From contig NC_057788.1 of NCBI RefSeq assembly GCF_014905175.1, forward strand, positions 13,541,404 to 13,605,403: DNA of 64,000 bases, in the 5' to 3' direction. The notes under the pieces are model-generated. The model did no database searches, was not told the DNA's origin, and saw only the letters and a program-made list of their open reading frames with translations. The DNA is from Aphidius gifuensis (taxonomy: Eukaryota; Arthropoda; Insecta; Hymenoptera; Braconidae). Positions 44,678 through 57,729 of the stretch are shown here, in pieces. The position numbers and the translations under genes are program-made. How positions within the stretch are numbered: the stretch's first letter is position 1; each line of letters starts with the position of its first letter.

Positions 44678-45333
44678 CACCATTTATTAGAACCAAGATA
44701 TTTGCTACTTGTCCAGCCATATTTTTCAAACAATACCAGGTCACACTTCTTGAAATCTGTAAAGATAAAAAAATAAAAATTATAATATCAGCACAATAAT
44801 TATTAACAAACAACAAATAACATTATTAACTCAATAAACAACATATTCATAAACAATAATTATTAATTAATACATTATGGAGCACTCAAGTCTCAAACTA
44901 CATTTTATCTCCAAAATAATTTATCTTATAGGGCCGTAAATGACAACAATTCTGATCCTCAATTAATGACAAATAAAACAATAAATAAACTAATAAATGC
45001 ACAATAATTGAATAGATAATGAATAAATTGATAAATAATATGAAAATTTGATAGTTTAAACCCGAATGAGTGCAAATTTTTGTAAATATTTATTTACCGG
45101 TCTAGAACAACACAAACCTAACCTCAATAATCAATTTATCTAAATATTTTTTTTTTCTGACATTGATTGAAGTTAATTATACAATCCTCGTAAACACGGT
45201 CATTTATTTAATAGAAATTAACAAATTATATTATTAATGACAATATTTATTTACCTTTATTCCATTTTGCATTGCAGAAGTCATCGGAGATTTTTTTCAC
45301 TTGAGAAAATAAAAACAACGACTGTGCTGCCAT
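44678..45333 (-). CDS. First two coding exons of an unidentified host gene
   Basis: On the minus strand the ATG at 45333 lies in a good context (CACCAAATGG). Exon 1 (45333-45255, 79 bases) reads MAAQSLFLFSQVKKISDDFC and ends ...NAKWNK with donor AAAG|GTAAAT. Exon 2 (44756-44678, 79 bases) follows an acceptor TTTACAG and reads FKKCDLVLFEKYGWTSSKYL, ending in ...NKW with donor GTG|GTAAAT. The phases agree across the junction (one base carried over). The Cys, Trp and Tyr content and phase agreement make this a real gene start. I could not place the protein in a family, and the next exon was not found in the 10 kb that follow, so a long intron or the scaffold gap intervenes. Confidence 0.6.
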
Positions 45334-45375
45334 TTGGTGGCAACGTGAACTAAAATTAACTGCGCAGTTATTTTT

Positions 45376-45417
<42 letters not shown>

Positions 45418-45958
45418 CAAAAAGCATTATTATTGTTATTATTATTATTATTATTATTAATAATTGTCAACAATAAAAACTATAATAATTTATAAATAAA
45501 TATTTATACATTAAATAAATTATTAAAAATTAATACGATGAACAATTGTCTGTTTTTTTTATTTTTTTGAATAAACAATTTCTGTCAAAAAAAAAAAGGA
45601 TTATAAACAAAAACAAAGATTATCATATAATTATAATTAATTGAAAATGAAATATATATTCATAATTTTTGTTTTATTATACATTTTGTACGTAATACAA
45701 AGCTCACGTATTTATTTATGAATAAATTACGACTTTTATAAATAATTTTTAATTTAAACATACAGTAATTTTATTATTGTTGTTTTTTTTTTGTTTTTAT
45801 TCAACTTTGAAATATTAGTTGAGTATTAAAATACTGAGTTACCATCTACATATTTACATACAATATAATATTACAGAAAGTAAAGACTTACGACAATTAT
45901 ATAATATTAAATTTAAATAAAGCACATAACAATTTAATAATGAAATTAATGGTAATTA
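45334..45958. other. Short intergenic space with AT microsatellites
   Basis: It holds the promoter of the gene starting at 45333 and the 3' UTR of MBD-R2. (TAA)n at about 45379-45417 is followed by (TTA)n at about 45428-45462, which together could fold back on each other. Confidence 0.6.
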
Positions 45959-48900
45959 TTAACACAAGGCAGCAAGTTTTCGTAATGAATTAAGATCTCT
46001 CATTAACATTTGAATTGTTTGTTTTGTTTTTGGATCAATATCTGTTTCTTGAGTAGTATCATCAGAGTCCATAGCTTCTAAAGCACAAACTTGAACTTCA
46101 ACATTTGTTAACAATGCATCAAGATGTTTTTGAAAGTGTTCAACATGTTCAAGTAAACGTAAACGACATTCTGCTGGATTAATTGGTGCTTCTGGTTCTG
46201 GTATAAATGGTTGAGCAGGCACCATAGATAACATTGGTTTAATATCAATATTTTCATTATCCAAAAATGTTTTTTTATCAATTAAATCATTATCATTAAA
46301 ATTAACAAAATCATCAAATTTTTTATCATCACAATTAAATAATTTATCATCTGATTTTAATAATACATCATGAAATATATTTTCTTTAATATCTTCTTTT
46401 TTAATAATTGACATTTTTAAATCATCTGACATTGTATTTGTATCTTCTTCAAGTATTTTCATTAACTCGCTATCTGATGATATTAATTTATCATCTGAAT
46501 TTTTTTCAACAATTTTTTGATCATCAATTATTTCTTCTTTTATGGAATTATTATTATTTTGTAAATTTATTGATAATTCATTGTCTTCTTGTTTTTTAAT
46601 TATTTCTAAAATTGGAATTGGATTTGTATCTTTCTCAACAATATCTAATTTATCCCAATTTTTAGACCATAAATATAATTTTGGATGATCTTTATTACGT
46701 GCAATATTTATTTTAACTCTAAGACTATGTAGCATTTGTTGAATTTTTAATAATGAACCAACAAGATCATATGAACGTTTTAACATTGCTGTTCTTTTAT
46801 TAATAGCTGTTTGATCTTTTGTTCGATTTGATAAAATTGGAAGTTTACCTTCTTTAATCCAATCTTGATCATGAATATATTTTTGTGATGGACGTTGACG
46901 ATACGGATGACGACAAATATAACATATATATTTATCAGGTACATCTTTTTCACGTTCAATTTCATTACAATGGCCATGTTGCCAACATAAACACAAATCA
47001 CACTGTATCATTAAACCATCTTCTTCACTATAACCACATGTACAATTTATTATTTCTTCTCTTTTTAATTGTTCAACTTTAACCATTTCACCATTAATCA
47101 TCATCATAACACCCTCACCATCTAGAAATAATCAAACAAGAAAAAAACAATTAGTACATTAGTTTTTTGTATGTTGAATAAAAAACAGTAGATAATTAAA
47201 ATAAAATATATAAACAATAATTAATAACCTTCTGACATGATTTGATAATTATCATTTGGAGTACACTCTATTTTTTGTCTGGCGAATCATTTAGCTGACC
47301 TACAGTGTGATGAAAAAATAAATAAAATAAAAAGAAATATAAAATCATAAAATAATACTTTTAAAAAAATATAATGTTTAATGTTTTTATAATTGACTTA
47401 CTGCTTTTATTATCATCATCACTTTTGTATCTGATTTACGTCGACTAAATCTGTAGACTGGTTCAGCTGGACCCTCAGCATCAAGTGCACTGTCATCTAG
47501 ATCTCCATAGTCATCAGTGAGCTCTAGTATGCCTGATAACACAATGATTTTAATAGTTAAAAAATAAAACAAAATTAAAAAACAACTAATATTTAAATAA
47601 AAAATAAAATACCTTGACGTTTTTTACTTTTTGTTGATGCATCAGAACTGTACTCTGATAGCTGTCGTTTTCTATGACCTCTTCCTTTTTCAATATGTGT
47701 TTCATCAAGTAATTTTAATTTATCATTTTTAATTACATCAGTAGAAATAATAGATCTCACTGGTAATAATGTTTTAATACCAGTTTGAGTTTTTTCTTCT
47801 CTTATTTTCATATCAAATAATGTACCAGGTGACATTGCACAATTTGCCTCATTTCTTTTAACAACATCATCATCATGATCTAAGCTTCTCGTTGGTGACA
47901 TCATTTCAAATTTTTTAATATCATTAATATGACCATTAACTGTATCAGATACAATATTATTATCTGATATAACTGTAGATGCAACAGACACACTTTGACT
48001 AGGTGAATTAACAAATGACAATGCTATTGGTTTTTCTTGAAGTGATTTACGTTTTTCTGAAAACGTGATTTCAGTGTTGCATCAACAACTGGTTCACCAA
48101 TTGTTCTTGCATATGCAAGATCAGCAACATTTGGTGTTGAGCCTAAATATTTTGCATACTCTGGATGATAATGTTTAACATGCATTTGTAAAAGATTTTC
48201 TTTACGGACTGTTTTTGCACAGCCTTCTTTTGGACATTTATATGAATCATCCACCATTTCAATTTTTAATGAACCAATATAGACAGCTATTAGAAAAAAA
48301 AAAAAAAACATTAATTTATCATTTTATGAATTTTAATTTTGTTTTATTTTTAATTGTTTTGAATTAACACAACAATTTTATACTTACAATATGTCATTGC
48401 TGATGTTAGCAAAAACAAAAAACAAAACCAATTCAGAATATATATAAATATATTTTTTGTTAATTTTAAAAATAGATAAAGATAACTTACATGTGTTGTT
48501 AACTGGAGTAGATACTGAAGAAAATGGTGTAGCTGGAGTATTCATTGAACCAGCAGGTGTCAATGAAGAATTATCAATTGATGATGTCAATGATGGTGTT
48601 GTTGATGTTGCTGTTAATGTTGATGATGACGTTGACGTTGACGATGAACATGATGATGATGATGATGATTGTGGTAAAAGTAGTTTAGTCTTTGGTAAAA
48701 GTGTTTTAATTTTTTTAGTTGGTTCACTTGATAATTCAATTTTTGGCTTAGCAATACTTAAACGTTTTTTTCTATGTATACAAAAATCAAACATTTCTGG
48801 ATCAAAATCAGTATGTAATTGTGTATGAAAAAATGTTCTAACATCACTTTTTGTACGAAATTTTTTTCCACTATGCATAAATAAAACATCCCATTTACCA

Positions 48901-51900
48901 GCTGAATTACCACTTCGACGTTGTGTAAAATGTCTTTCCCAACCATCTGGTATTCTTTTATCTGCTACAATTATTGATCTTCTTGTTCCTAATAATAACA
49001 ACAAAGAAATAATAATAATAATAATTAAAATATTGTTTTTATATAAATAAATGTAATAATTTAAATAAATAGTGGTTGATCTCACCATTATTACCATCAA
49101 CTGTAAATGATTCAACTCCTTTTGGTTCACCATCAACCCACTCAGGACTATCATCATCTTGATCAAGTAAATCATATTTTGGTGATTCTTTTTTAATTTT
49201 TGGTATTTTTTGTTTTGTTTGTTTTATAGAATCAAAATTTTTTGATTGTTCAACACCAGAATCATAATATACAGTTGTTTCAGCTTCATTATTATCACCA
49301 TTAATTGTATCAACAATATCAAGTGTATCTTCTTTTTTAATAATTTGTTTTTCTGGTGTTTCAGATTTTGTTTTTTTACGACTAAATAAATCTATAACTG
49401 TATGTTTACGTTTTTTATCTCTACGTTCTTGTTTACTTCCTATATATGTGTCTTGTTCCATTGTTGTTTCTTTCTATAATTAAATTGATTTATCAAACAC
49501 AACAAAATTAAAATATTGACAGTTGATTTGCTTGTCATATTTTTAATGCTATAATTGAGATTATTTTTAACACTTTCTTAAACTAAATAATTATCCAAAG
49601 GTATTAATAAACAATACTTGTAATATTATCAAATTATTAAAGATCCAATCCAAGCAACTTGAAAGCACAAAAAAGAAAGAAAAAAAAAACAAGAAAACTT
49701 TATAAAATGGAGTAGTGTAACATAAACCAATTATAGAAAATCAAATGAAATGAAATCAAACTGTCTACTTGTGTTTATGAATTATTGACCAATTCATCAA
49801 TATAATATATTTTTTAGATCAATGAATCAGAGATGATTAATCAAATATTGTGATTAATGTTTTAGCTTGTCTTTAAATGAATAAAAACATAACCTCACTA
49901 ACATTAGACCTACCTTGTTTGATGTATCAGCAATTTTAGTCATTTTAGATGATTTCACAACCTTGGCATAACCGTCATCAAACAAAACATCATATCGATC
50001 TGTTGAATAAAATTCAACATAATTAGAGCAATATTTAAAAAAAAAAATGAACCAAAATATTTATGTTAAAATGGTATTAGTTTATTTTTAGTGCAAACGT
50101 CAAATCTGTCCAAAGATAATAATTATATGTTTGTCTTTGTCATACACTCATTGGAGTATATATCTTTACAGTATGTACATGAAATTGTTAAACAGATGAG
50201 GCTAGGTTACAAACACAATACTTACCATTTCCCAAAACAGCACAAACTCTTGCTGGATATTTTCTTCCATCAGCCCATGTTGCTAGAACTCTATCACCAA
50301 CAATAAATTCTCGCATATTTGTATTTCTGTAATATTTAAAAAACTATTATTCAACTATCTTTTGTTTAAAAAAAATTTAAAAAACAAAACTTTGTTTATA
50401 AAATTTGATTTGGCTTTTTTTTTTTTTTTTTGGTTAAAACGACAATGGAAGCACAACGCCACTAAACTCGCGTCAAACTTTCGCATTGATACAACCCCAT
50501 AAAATTAATTTGAGCGGGCATTTTTTAAATCTCAGGTGTGTATCATGCTTATTTTTGTTACAAAAAAAAAAAAAACTAAAATAAAATAAACTAATTAAAA
50601 ATTAAATCAATATATAAGTATGGCTCTAATTGAAATTTCGAAAAAAAAAAATTCAACAAAATTAAAGTAGATTGAATAATTTAAACTAATTAAAAAAAAA
50701 AATTATTATCATGAACTTTATGTTTAAATTTTCTCGAGATTATTTTACATAATATTAATCTCAAAAAAACTTACGGAGTTGGTGATACCAGCGTCTGCTC
50801 GCTGGACGATGGAAAAAAAACAAAAAAAAAATGATAAAAATTATTAAATGAAATAGTATTATTAAAAGATAAAAAAAATTAAACTAAATGATGAATTTAA
50901 TTGTTAATTAAAGCAACAACAACAACATACCTAGATGGTGGTTGTATTTTTCTAAGTCTTGAACTATCAATAGGGATCCACTCGTCATAACGTGAATTCC
51001 ATTTATCAAAATGTATAAGAATTTCACGTTCAGTCCAATCAATTTCTACAACTTTAGCTGGAAACCTGTTTAATTAAATAAATAAAAATGTCAATTAAAT
51101 ATACACATATATTAACACTAATAATAAAAATTTATAAAACAATAATTACCATTGATTGTGATAATCTTTAGCTTCTAATCTTGAGCCAATAAAAAATGTT
51201 AAACCATTGCATGATACAGCTGGTTGACAATTTTTATCATCATCATTTAAATTATTTAAATTTATATCATCTAATAGTTCATCATTAATAATTTTATCAA
51301 CTGGATAATGATTAATTGATGTATCAAATGATTCAATTATTGGTAATACTGTATCATCTGTTATATTTTTTTTTTCACCAGCAATTAAATTAATAACATT
51401 CAATGTTTCTTCTTCATTATCAACATTTGTTTCTTGTTTAATATCATTATCAATATCATCTGATTCTAATTGATTAATTGAACCAGTTGATGATTCTGGA
51501 CGTGAATTACATGTTTCACCAGAACTATCATTTAAACTTGGTGATTCTGTTCTATTTAAATTTGGTATTATTGATTTATTTTTATCTAAATCTTGTTGAT
51601 TATATGAGCCATTTAATATTCTTACTGGCATTGTTATTGGATCTGTAATTAATTAATAAATTACATCATCACATTTAAAATAATAATGCTAACTCTAAAA
51701 AAAAAAATCATTGACATAAAAATAAAAGCATCTTATCAAGTCAGCAACTGAGCAATTAAAAAAAATTGAAAAAAAATAAATTAACATTTAAATAAACCTT
51801 TCAAAATATTGTGCAATAAAAAAAAAATCAACAGGTCTAGAAAAATAACAAATTAAAAAATAATAAAATAAAAGAAAAAAAAAAAAATAATAATTTAAAA

Positions 51901-52612
51901 GATTGTCACGTAAAGATTATAGAATGTTTTAAAATTTATTTTTTTTTACACACAATCACATAATTTTTATTTATATTTCATTTAAATAAAAAAAAAAAAA
52001 AAAAAAAAAGATCCTATCGATAAATACAAAGACAAAAATAAATACAATAGTTAAATACACATACACATGTACACACGTATAGGCATATACAAGCGGCATA
52101 AATACCACACACATGTGCGTCAAAAGAACACGTCGGAGAACGTGCGAATGCCGACAAAAAAAAAAAAAGACATTTTTTTAATATTACACTAATTTAATAT
52201 GAATTATTATAAATAATATAAACAACATGACAATAAATAAATGATATTATATATATTTTATTAATAATTTAAATATTAAAGTAAATAATTTATATTTTAA
52301 ATAGAAAGTTTAATGACAAGGTCAATAATACTCACCAGGATGTTTGTCATAATCATGAAAAACACTTGGTACGGCGTTTTTTTTAAGTATTAATTCATGT
52401 CCTTTGATCGTCTCGTAATCAGTACGTTTAAAGTGACGATTACATATAACTATATTTAATGTTAATTCACAATTATCAATATCACAATTAACAATCCAAT
52501 TATTTTTAACATCATCACTATTATATGTAAAATTATGAAATTTTATATATTCATTATTATTTATATAATTATCATCAATATCACAATTTTTCACGCAACA
52601 TTTGCGCGCCAT
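45959..52612 (-). CDS. MBD-R2: MBD-R2 (PHF20-like NSL complex subunit)
   Basis: Fourteen coding blocks, about 1341 residues: 52612-52336, 51642-51150, 51065-50931, 50801-50775, 50326-50226, 49999-49914, 49473-49086, 48988-48491, 48399-48388, 48286-47613 (with a break), 47532-47402, 47267-47229, 47121-45959. Domains in order: THAP finger (MARKCCVKNCDIDD ... AVPSVF), Tudor/MBT-type modules (GSRLEAKDYHNQW and FDKWNSRYDEWIP; then FIVGDRVLATWADGRKYPAR and YDVLFDDGYAKVV), methyl-CpG-binding-type domain (IPDGWERHFTQRRSGNSAGK), one C2H2 finger (YKCPKEGCAKTVRKENLLQ) and a PHD finger (CTCGYSEEDGLMIQCDLCLC ... CYIC). This is the architecture of Drosophila MBD-R2, a chromatin reader that recruits the MOF acetyltransferase at housekeeping promoters. 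Splice phases agree throughout except two one-base breaks at T5 48052-48056 and T4 47423-47426, which look like consensus errors; the first could also be a 41-base intron. Confidence 0.93.
48388..48399 (-). other. MBD-R2: 12-base microexon of MBD-R2
   Basis: On the minus strand the 12 bases CAATGACATATT are preceded by an acceptor (AACATCAG) and followed by a strong donor (GTAAGT). Including or skipping it keeps the frame (four residues added), so it may be alternatively spliced. Confidence 0.45.
50775..50801 (-). other. MBD-R2: 27-base microexon of MBD-R2
   Basis: The 27 bases (SEQTLVSPT) lie between acceptor CGTCCAG and donor GTAAGT, and join the two Tudor-type modules. Both inclusion and skipping keep the frame. 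Confidence 0.6.
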
Positions 52613-53660
52613 TCTGTTTTAGAGTTATATATTCCGTGTAGTTAGAATATATTTTTTTTTTTAGTAGTATGTATGTGTTGCTTCGACTACTGCTGCTGCT
52701 GCTGCTGTACCGTTGTTGCAGCATGCCGACCAATCGTCAATTCGTCGCACGGTTTTATGAAAAAAACAAGACTTTTTCATTTGACGAAACTATATAATAC
52801 ACACACCTCTTAAATGTATTATCATCATCAAGATATTTTATCATGTAATTATAATGCACAGGTCGAAGTGGCAATTAATATTTTTAATTATTTATTTTTA
52901 TATTTGCCGCCGCAAAACACATTGTTGTTTTTTTTTTTTCTTATTAATAATTCACTTGTTATAATGATAAAATTAAAATAAATACAAGTCACATACACAA
53001 TGATGTTATTTACTTTTTAAAATTTTTTTTTTATGAGCTTGTTTGTTCGAGGAGGAGTGTGCGAAATACACTGATGACTGATTGATCTTTTTTTACCGGA
53101 CACGCTTGTTTTTTAGTACAATCGATATGTATTTTTATGTCGCAATAATGTTCGATATAAAAGTTTTATCTTAAGCTATAAATTGATGTTTGTATTTATT
53201 GATTAGATGTTTAATTATATTTTTATGATTTGTATGATGAATTTATTGAGAAATAACGTAATCATGATGATTGTTAATATTTTTTAAGTTTTTATATATA
53301 TTTTTGACTATTTCGATTAATCGAAATGAACTATCGTTATAATTTTGGTATTATTATAAAATTAATAGTCAAATTTATTTTTTAAGTTTTAAATAAATTA
53401 ATACATAGTCTTTCTCGAATATTCGTTATTGTTCTTTATATTTATTTACTCGAATATTCATAAATGGAATTTTTGTTTTGTTTTTTTTTTTTTTGGTGGT
53501 GTAAAATTACTTTAATAGTGTAAATAAAACTTAATGTCTATCGTCACGGAGTTGTGGAATTGACCAATGAGCGATTAATAATATTCACGTGACCTATTTA
53601 GCATTAAACTCATGTAAAAAAACCTTTAATATCAAGAGAGAGAAAAATATGCGCAGCCGC
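52613..53660. promoter_or_regulatory. Divergent promoter space, MBD-R2 and RPLP1
   Basis: MBD-R2 starts leftward from 52612 and RPLP1 starts rightward near 53670, so this 1 kb holds both promoters. A (CTG)n run at 52690-52708 lies near the MBD-R2 start. Near 53540-53600 there is a stretch of more normal composition (TCGTCACGGAG, ATTCACGTGACC) that could carry promoter elements. No TATA box can be called with confidence. Confidence 0.5.
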
Positions 53661-53661
53661 C

Positions 53662-53682
53662 GTTTCCGTCCTTTCGCTTTGA
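53662..53682 (+). promoter_or_regulatory. RPLP1: TOP-like pyrimidine start of RPLP1
   Basis: The pyrimidine-rich TCCGTCCTTTCGCTTT lies about 145 bases before the RPLP1 ATG. Ribosomal-protein mRNAs in animals begin with such a 5' terminal oligopyrimidine tract, so the start site is probably here. Confidence 0.5.
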
Positions 53683-53817
53683 AGCGTTCTATCAACAAGA
53701 TCGTTGATCACAGTGTGCTTGTTCTTTTTCCTTTGAGAAAAGCTAAGGCCTAATCGGCGACTTGCATACTTATTTAAATACATCGATTTTTATTTTAAAT
53801 AAATATCAATTAATAAA

Positions 53818-54761
53818 ATGACTACCACCGCTGAACTTGCTTGCGTTTACTCCGCACTCATCCTTGCTGATGACGATGTTGCTGTTACCGTAAGTTAAAA
53901 AAAAAATAATCTCATAACCTTAGAATATGTCACATGGCAGTGTTGGAATTTTTTAATACCAAATTGTTAATAATCAATTAAAAGTTGATAGTTTTTAGAT
54001 CAATTAATACGTGATTGTTAATATTTTCATTTTATAATTTTTAGGGAGAGAAAATTCAAACAATCTTGAAGGCTGCCAATGTTGATGTTGAGCCATACTG
54101 GCCAGGTCTTTTTGCCAAGGCCCTTGAAGGTATCAACATCAAAGATTTGATCAGCAACATTGGTTCAGGAGCTGGTGCTGCTCCAGCAAGTGGTGGTAAG
54201 TTTCATTTAATTAATATCCATTTGAAAACACCTCCTTTCATCCACCAGATCAATACGTATTCTTGTTGATTAGGTCAGCGATAGCGAGGAAATTAATTTG
54301 TTAGAAGTATGTTGTCGGGTTTAACAATTATCCCAGTTAAAACTAGCTGCTATTTATCAACATTTTAAATTATTGTACTATTATTTGATCAAAGTATCAT
54401 GAATGATATTCTAATGTTTTTTTTATTAATTTCGTTTAGCTCCAGTTGCTGCTGCTGCTGCTGCCTCAGCAGGTGAAGCTGCCCCAGCTAAAGCAGCTGA
54501 AAAGAAAGACGAACCAGAAGAAGAATCTGACGATGATATGGGATTCGGTAAGTTTAATTTAACAATCTCAATAAATAAATTCAATCACATCCTCCAATCT
54601 TAATGATTATTATTTTAGCATGTATTAGCTGAAAAATCATATTGATGATTAACTTTAAATGAATAATATCAATGCCATCAATATTCATTAAAACATTAAA
54701 CAGAATATATTATTAATTATTTTCTTTGTTTTTTTATTGTGTTACAGGTCTCTTTGACTAG
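53818..54761 (+). CDS. RPLP1: 60S acidic ribosomal protein P1
   Basis: Four exons, 53818-53889, 54045-54195, 54440-54547 and 54748-54761, encode 114 residues, the normal length. It starts MTTTAELACVYSALILADDD and has the helical domain for pairing with P2 (VEPYWPGLFAKALEGINIKD), the Ala/Gly-rich hinge (APVAAAAAASAGE) and the terminal tail EESDDDMGFGLFD that binds elongation factors. All donors are GTAAGT/GTAAG type and all phases agree. There is no lesion. It acts in the ribosomal stalk in the cytoplasm. The introns are 155, 244 and 200 bases; no snoRNA with convincing boxes was seen in them. The stop is TAG. Confidence 0.98.
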
Positions 54762-55622
54762 ATTTACAAATGATTGAGGGTCCAATTCTGTCTATTGTAC
54801 TTTGCGCAAGTAAAAAATAAAAAAAAATACAAAAAAAAAAACGTAAAAACAATGTCTAATGTATTTTATTTAATACCACAATTCATTTATTAATTTTAAG
54901 ACTTTATTCGTCCTTGTAAAATTTCTAGTCTTGCCTCGAATAATTATTTATTTATTTTCACAAATTTAATGTGCGTATTAAAAAATAAATTTGTCAGTTA
55001 TATTATATTATTTCTCAAGGTTTTTTTTTCTGACAGCTCAATGTTATGTGTCCCGGGATAGTATGAAAAATCGATTAACTCAAAAATAAACAAATCCTTT
55101 ATTTTTTTTTAAATTCAATTATCTTAAAATTCAGTTAAGTTTAAAAAAAAAACAAAGTTTATAAACTTGTTCATATATCTCCTGAATTTGATAGAAAAAA
55201 TAAAAAAAGATTTGTACGTTTATTTTAAAATCAAATAGATCATTTTTATCTTATTTCTTTTTCATGTTAAAAAATAGTAGCAAGTACCAGACATTTGCTT
55301 TGATAAAAATAATTAAAATCCATAATAATTAATACATATTTAAACACATAAACAATCTAGTATTTTGATATACAAATATCATCTAATAAATGCGAATATA
55401 ATCGTTGATACAAATCACTTTTTTCAAAAGTTTCCATCATCTCAAATTGTGTACCATCATAGTACTAAAAAAAAAAAATAATAATAATTTCTTTAATTTC
55501 TCATATTATCAAACAATTCATTTATATTATTTTATGATTTTTCTTTTTTGCTCTTTTGATTTTGTTTATCTTCAAGTTTCATCTTACATTTTCCTTGTTA
55601 ATATTTAAATAATGAAAAATAA
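54762..55622. other. 3' ends of RPLP1 and the synaptotagmin gene
   Basis: The two genes converge here. A/T-rich with poly-A runs soon after the RPLP1 stop (AATAAA at about 54816). No other gene. Confidence 0.6.
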
Positions 55623-57729
55623 TTATTCACGTTTATCTGGTCCAGTTAATGGTACCCATTGTACAGATGCACCTTTACCAGCAAGTGCACGTTGAAATAA
55701 TTTTTTGACATTTTTTAGATACTTCACAATGTGCCAATAATTCACCACTTGTTCTTACAACTGAAAATTCCAAATTACAATCTGATAATATATCATCACC
55801 AAGATCAAACGTTAATACATCATTCCAAACTGGACTATGAGCATCTCGACATATTGCTGTTCTTTTTTAAATCCTTTACCATCTTTAAAAATTGTTACCT
55901 TTTTAAAACAAATAATAATATTATAAACATTTAAATTTATTAATAATTATTATTTATGTTATTAATATTTTACCTTAACATATGTATCAGAGCTTTGTGT
56001 ACCAGAATCATCAGCAATAAGTAAATTAATTGCTCTTACAACAATAACAGTTAATTTTGTTGTTGTTATATCATAAAATAATGATACCATTAATTCACCA
56101 AGTGGATCACTACGATATACACTTCCTTCAGCACCATATCTATGTATAGGTCTTGTTAATATTATTGGCTCATTACCAATATGATCTGTACCTTGATTTT
56201 TAGGTGGTAATGGTAAACGTACATAGCCAAGTGCACGATGTTTTGATACAGGATCAAAATCATACAAAAGTACTTCCAATGTTGTACCAGATAATGATGA
56301 TGTTTCAAATGTAAATTCTTCATCAAAAACTACAAAATAATAAATTACATATATATTTTGTTTTTAATGAATTAAATTTAAAAAGTATAAAAAAAAAAAA
56401 AGATTATTTTTTAAAAGGTAAATGAAAATTTTAATTATTCAAATAGGTCACGTTTTTTCTACAACAGTTGTGTAATATCAAGCTGTAAACCCACGCAACA
56501 TGTGGCTTTTTAATTTACATGATAAATATTATTTTATGTGTTTTTTTTGTCATTCAAGTTATACATATATATTATTATTATTACCAGGGTTCAAGGTGCG
56601 CCTGTGCACTTTTGTTTGCCACGTATTACTTCGATCGGGTAGTAGTCTCATCTTGGCATAAGGATCAGCACTCCCACTCAGTTCTCTTGCTCGCAATTCA
56701 TGTGCCTTTAAAACATTTTATTGTCAATTTATTATATAACATTTTTTATAATGGGTTTTTTTTTTTTTTTTTGTCATTTCTACCTCAAGAAGTTTAACTG
56801 TTAAAATTCCTTTTGATGAATTAAATGCGAGGGATAATTGTAATTCACCTCCAGGCTCATCCAAGGATGATGATGACGACCATGAAGATTGCTTTAAATA
56901 CATATATAAGATGTAATTAAAATAATATAAATATAATATTAAATATAGAAAAAGGAATAAACAAACTTTTTGAAATACTCCATATTCACTGTCTGCACTG
57001 TTGAGTCTAGAACCAGTTGATGTTCTTGGCTGTGGTCTGACAATAATCATACGATCATCCGAGGCAATAACACTACCACCTGGTAGTGATGGTGCAAATG
57101 GACTAACTGGTGTTTTTGGTGGTTCATCATCACCCTCAGAAAGACGTTGAATAACTTTTTTTTAAAAAATATAATTTATATAATTTTAGTTAATTTTTTT
57201 TTAGCTTTTAATATTTTACCTTCACGTGAATCTAGAATACTAGCATCATAAGGTGGATCTCTTCTTGTCCATTCAACTTCTTCACAAACAACATTGTCAT
57301 TTAAATCTTGTAGCATTGATAAATCACAATCATTTTTAGCATTTACATTAGCAAGTTCAATAAATTCTTCTTTTGATAATTTTGATGCCTCTTCAGCTCT
57401 ATCAAGCATATCCTTTTCAAACCTTTAACAATTTTTTTTTATAACAAGTATTTATTTATTTTTAAAATATATCAACTTGTTTTTATATATAACTAAAAGA
57501 TTTATTTTTATGGAAAAAAAGCGTTGAGTGCTTTTGTAAATATAATATTATTAAATCAATGTTTAATGGATAAAGTATGTTAAATTACCAGTTAAGTGGA
57601 CCACCCCCAGGTACAAACATTGGATATCGACTTCGTCTAACACACATTGCAAAAAATAGCCGACAATGCACCAGTTGCTGCACCAACTATTCCTAAGACG
57701 GCAATCAATCCTGCACCGTGTGCTTCCAT
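55623..57729 (-). CDS. Synaptotagmin-like protein with two C2 domains
   Basis: Seven exons: 57729-57589, 57422-57220, 57154-56967, 56891-56784, 56705-56585, 56329-55974, 55898-55623; about 463 residues. The N-terminus is a membrane anchor (AGLIAVLGIVGAATGALSA) followed by a basic VRRSRYP. A linker leads to C2A (GELQLSLAFNSSKGILTVKL, then SADPYAKMRLLPDRSNTWQT, LNPVFDEEF) and C2B (GELMVSLFYDITTTKLTVIV ... SSDTYVKVK ... SPVWNDVLTFDLGDD), ending near WVPLTGPDKRE. C2A has only part of the usual Asp calcium ligands (YDFDPVSKHRAL). The family tethers or fuses vesicles; the LLPDR-NTWQT-HRRTLNP pattern recalls the insect Syt-alpha/beta group, but I cannot assign an orthologue. All splice phases agree. 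One-base breaks lie in homopolymers: A6 at 57651-57656, T6 at 55863-55868, and one of the T6 runs at 55701-55706 or 55711-55716. Confidence 0.85.

Noticed and set aside
53890..54747. Intronic snoRNA in RPLP1
   Set aside because: Introns of ribosomal-protein genes often host snoRNAs, but no pair of C/D boxes or H/ACA structure with proper spacing was found in the three introns.
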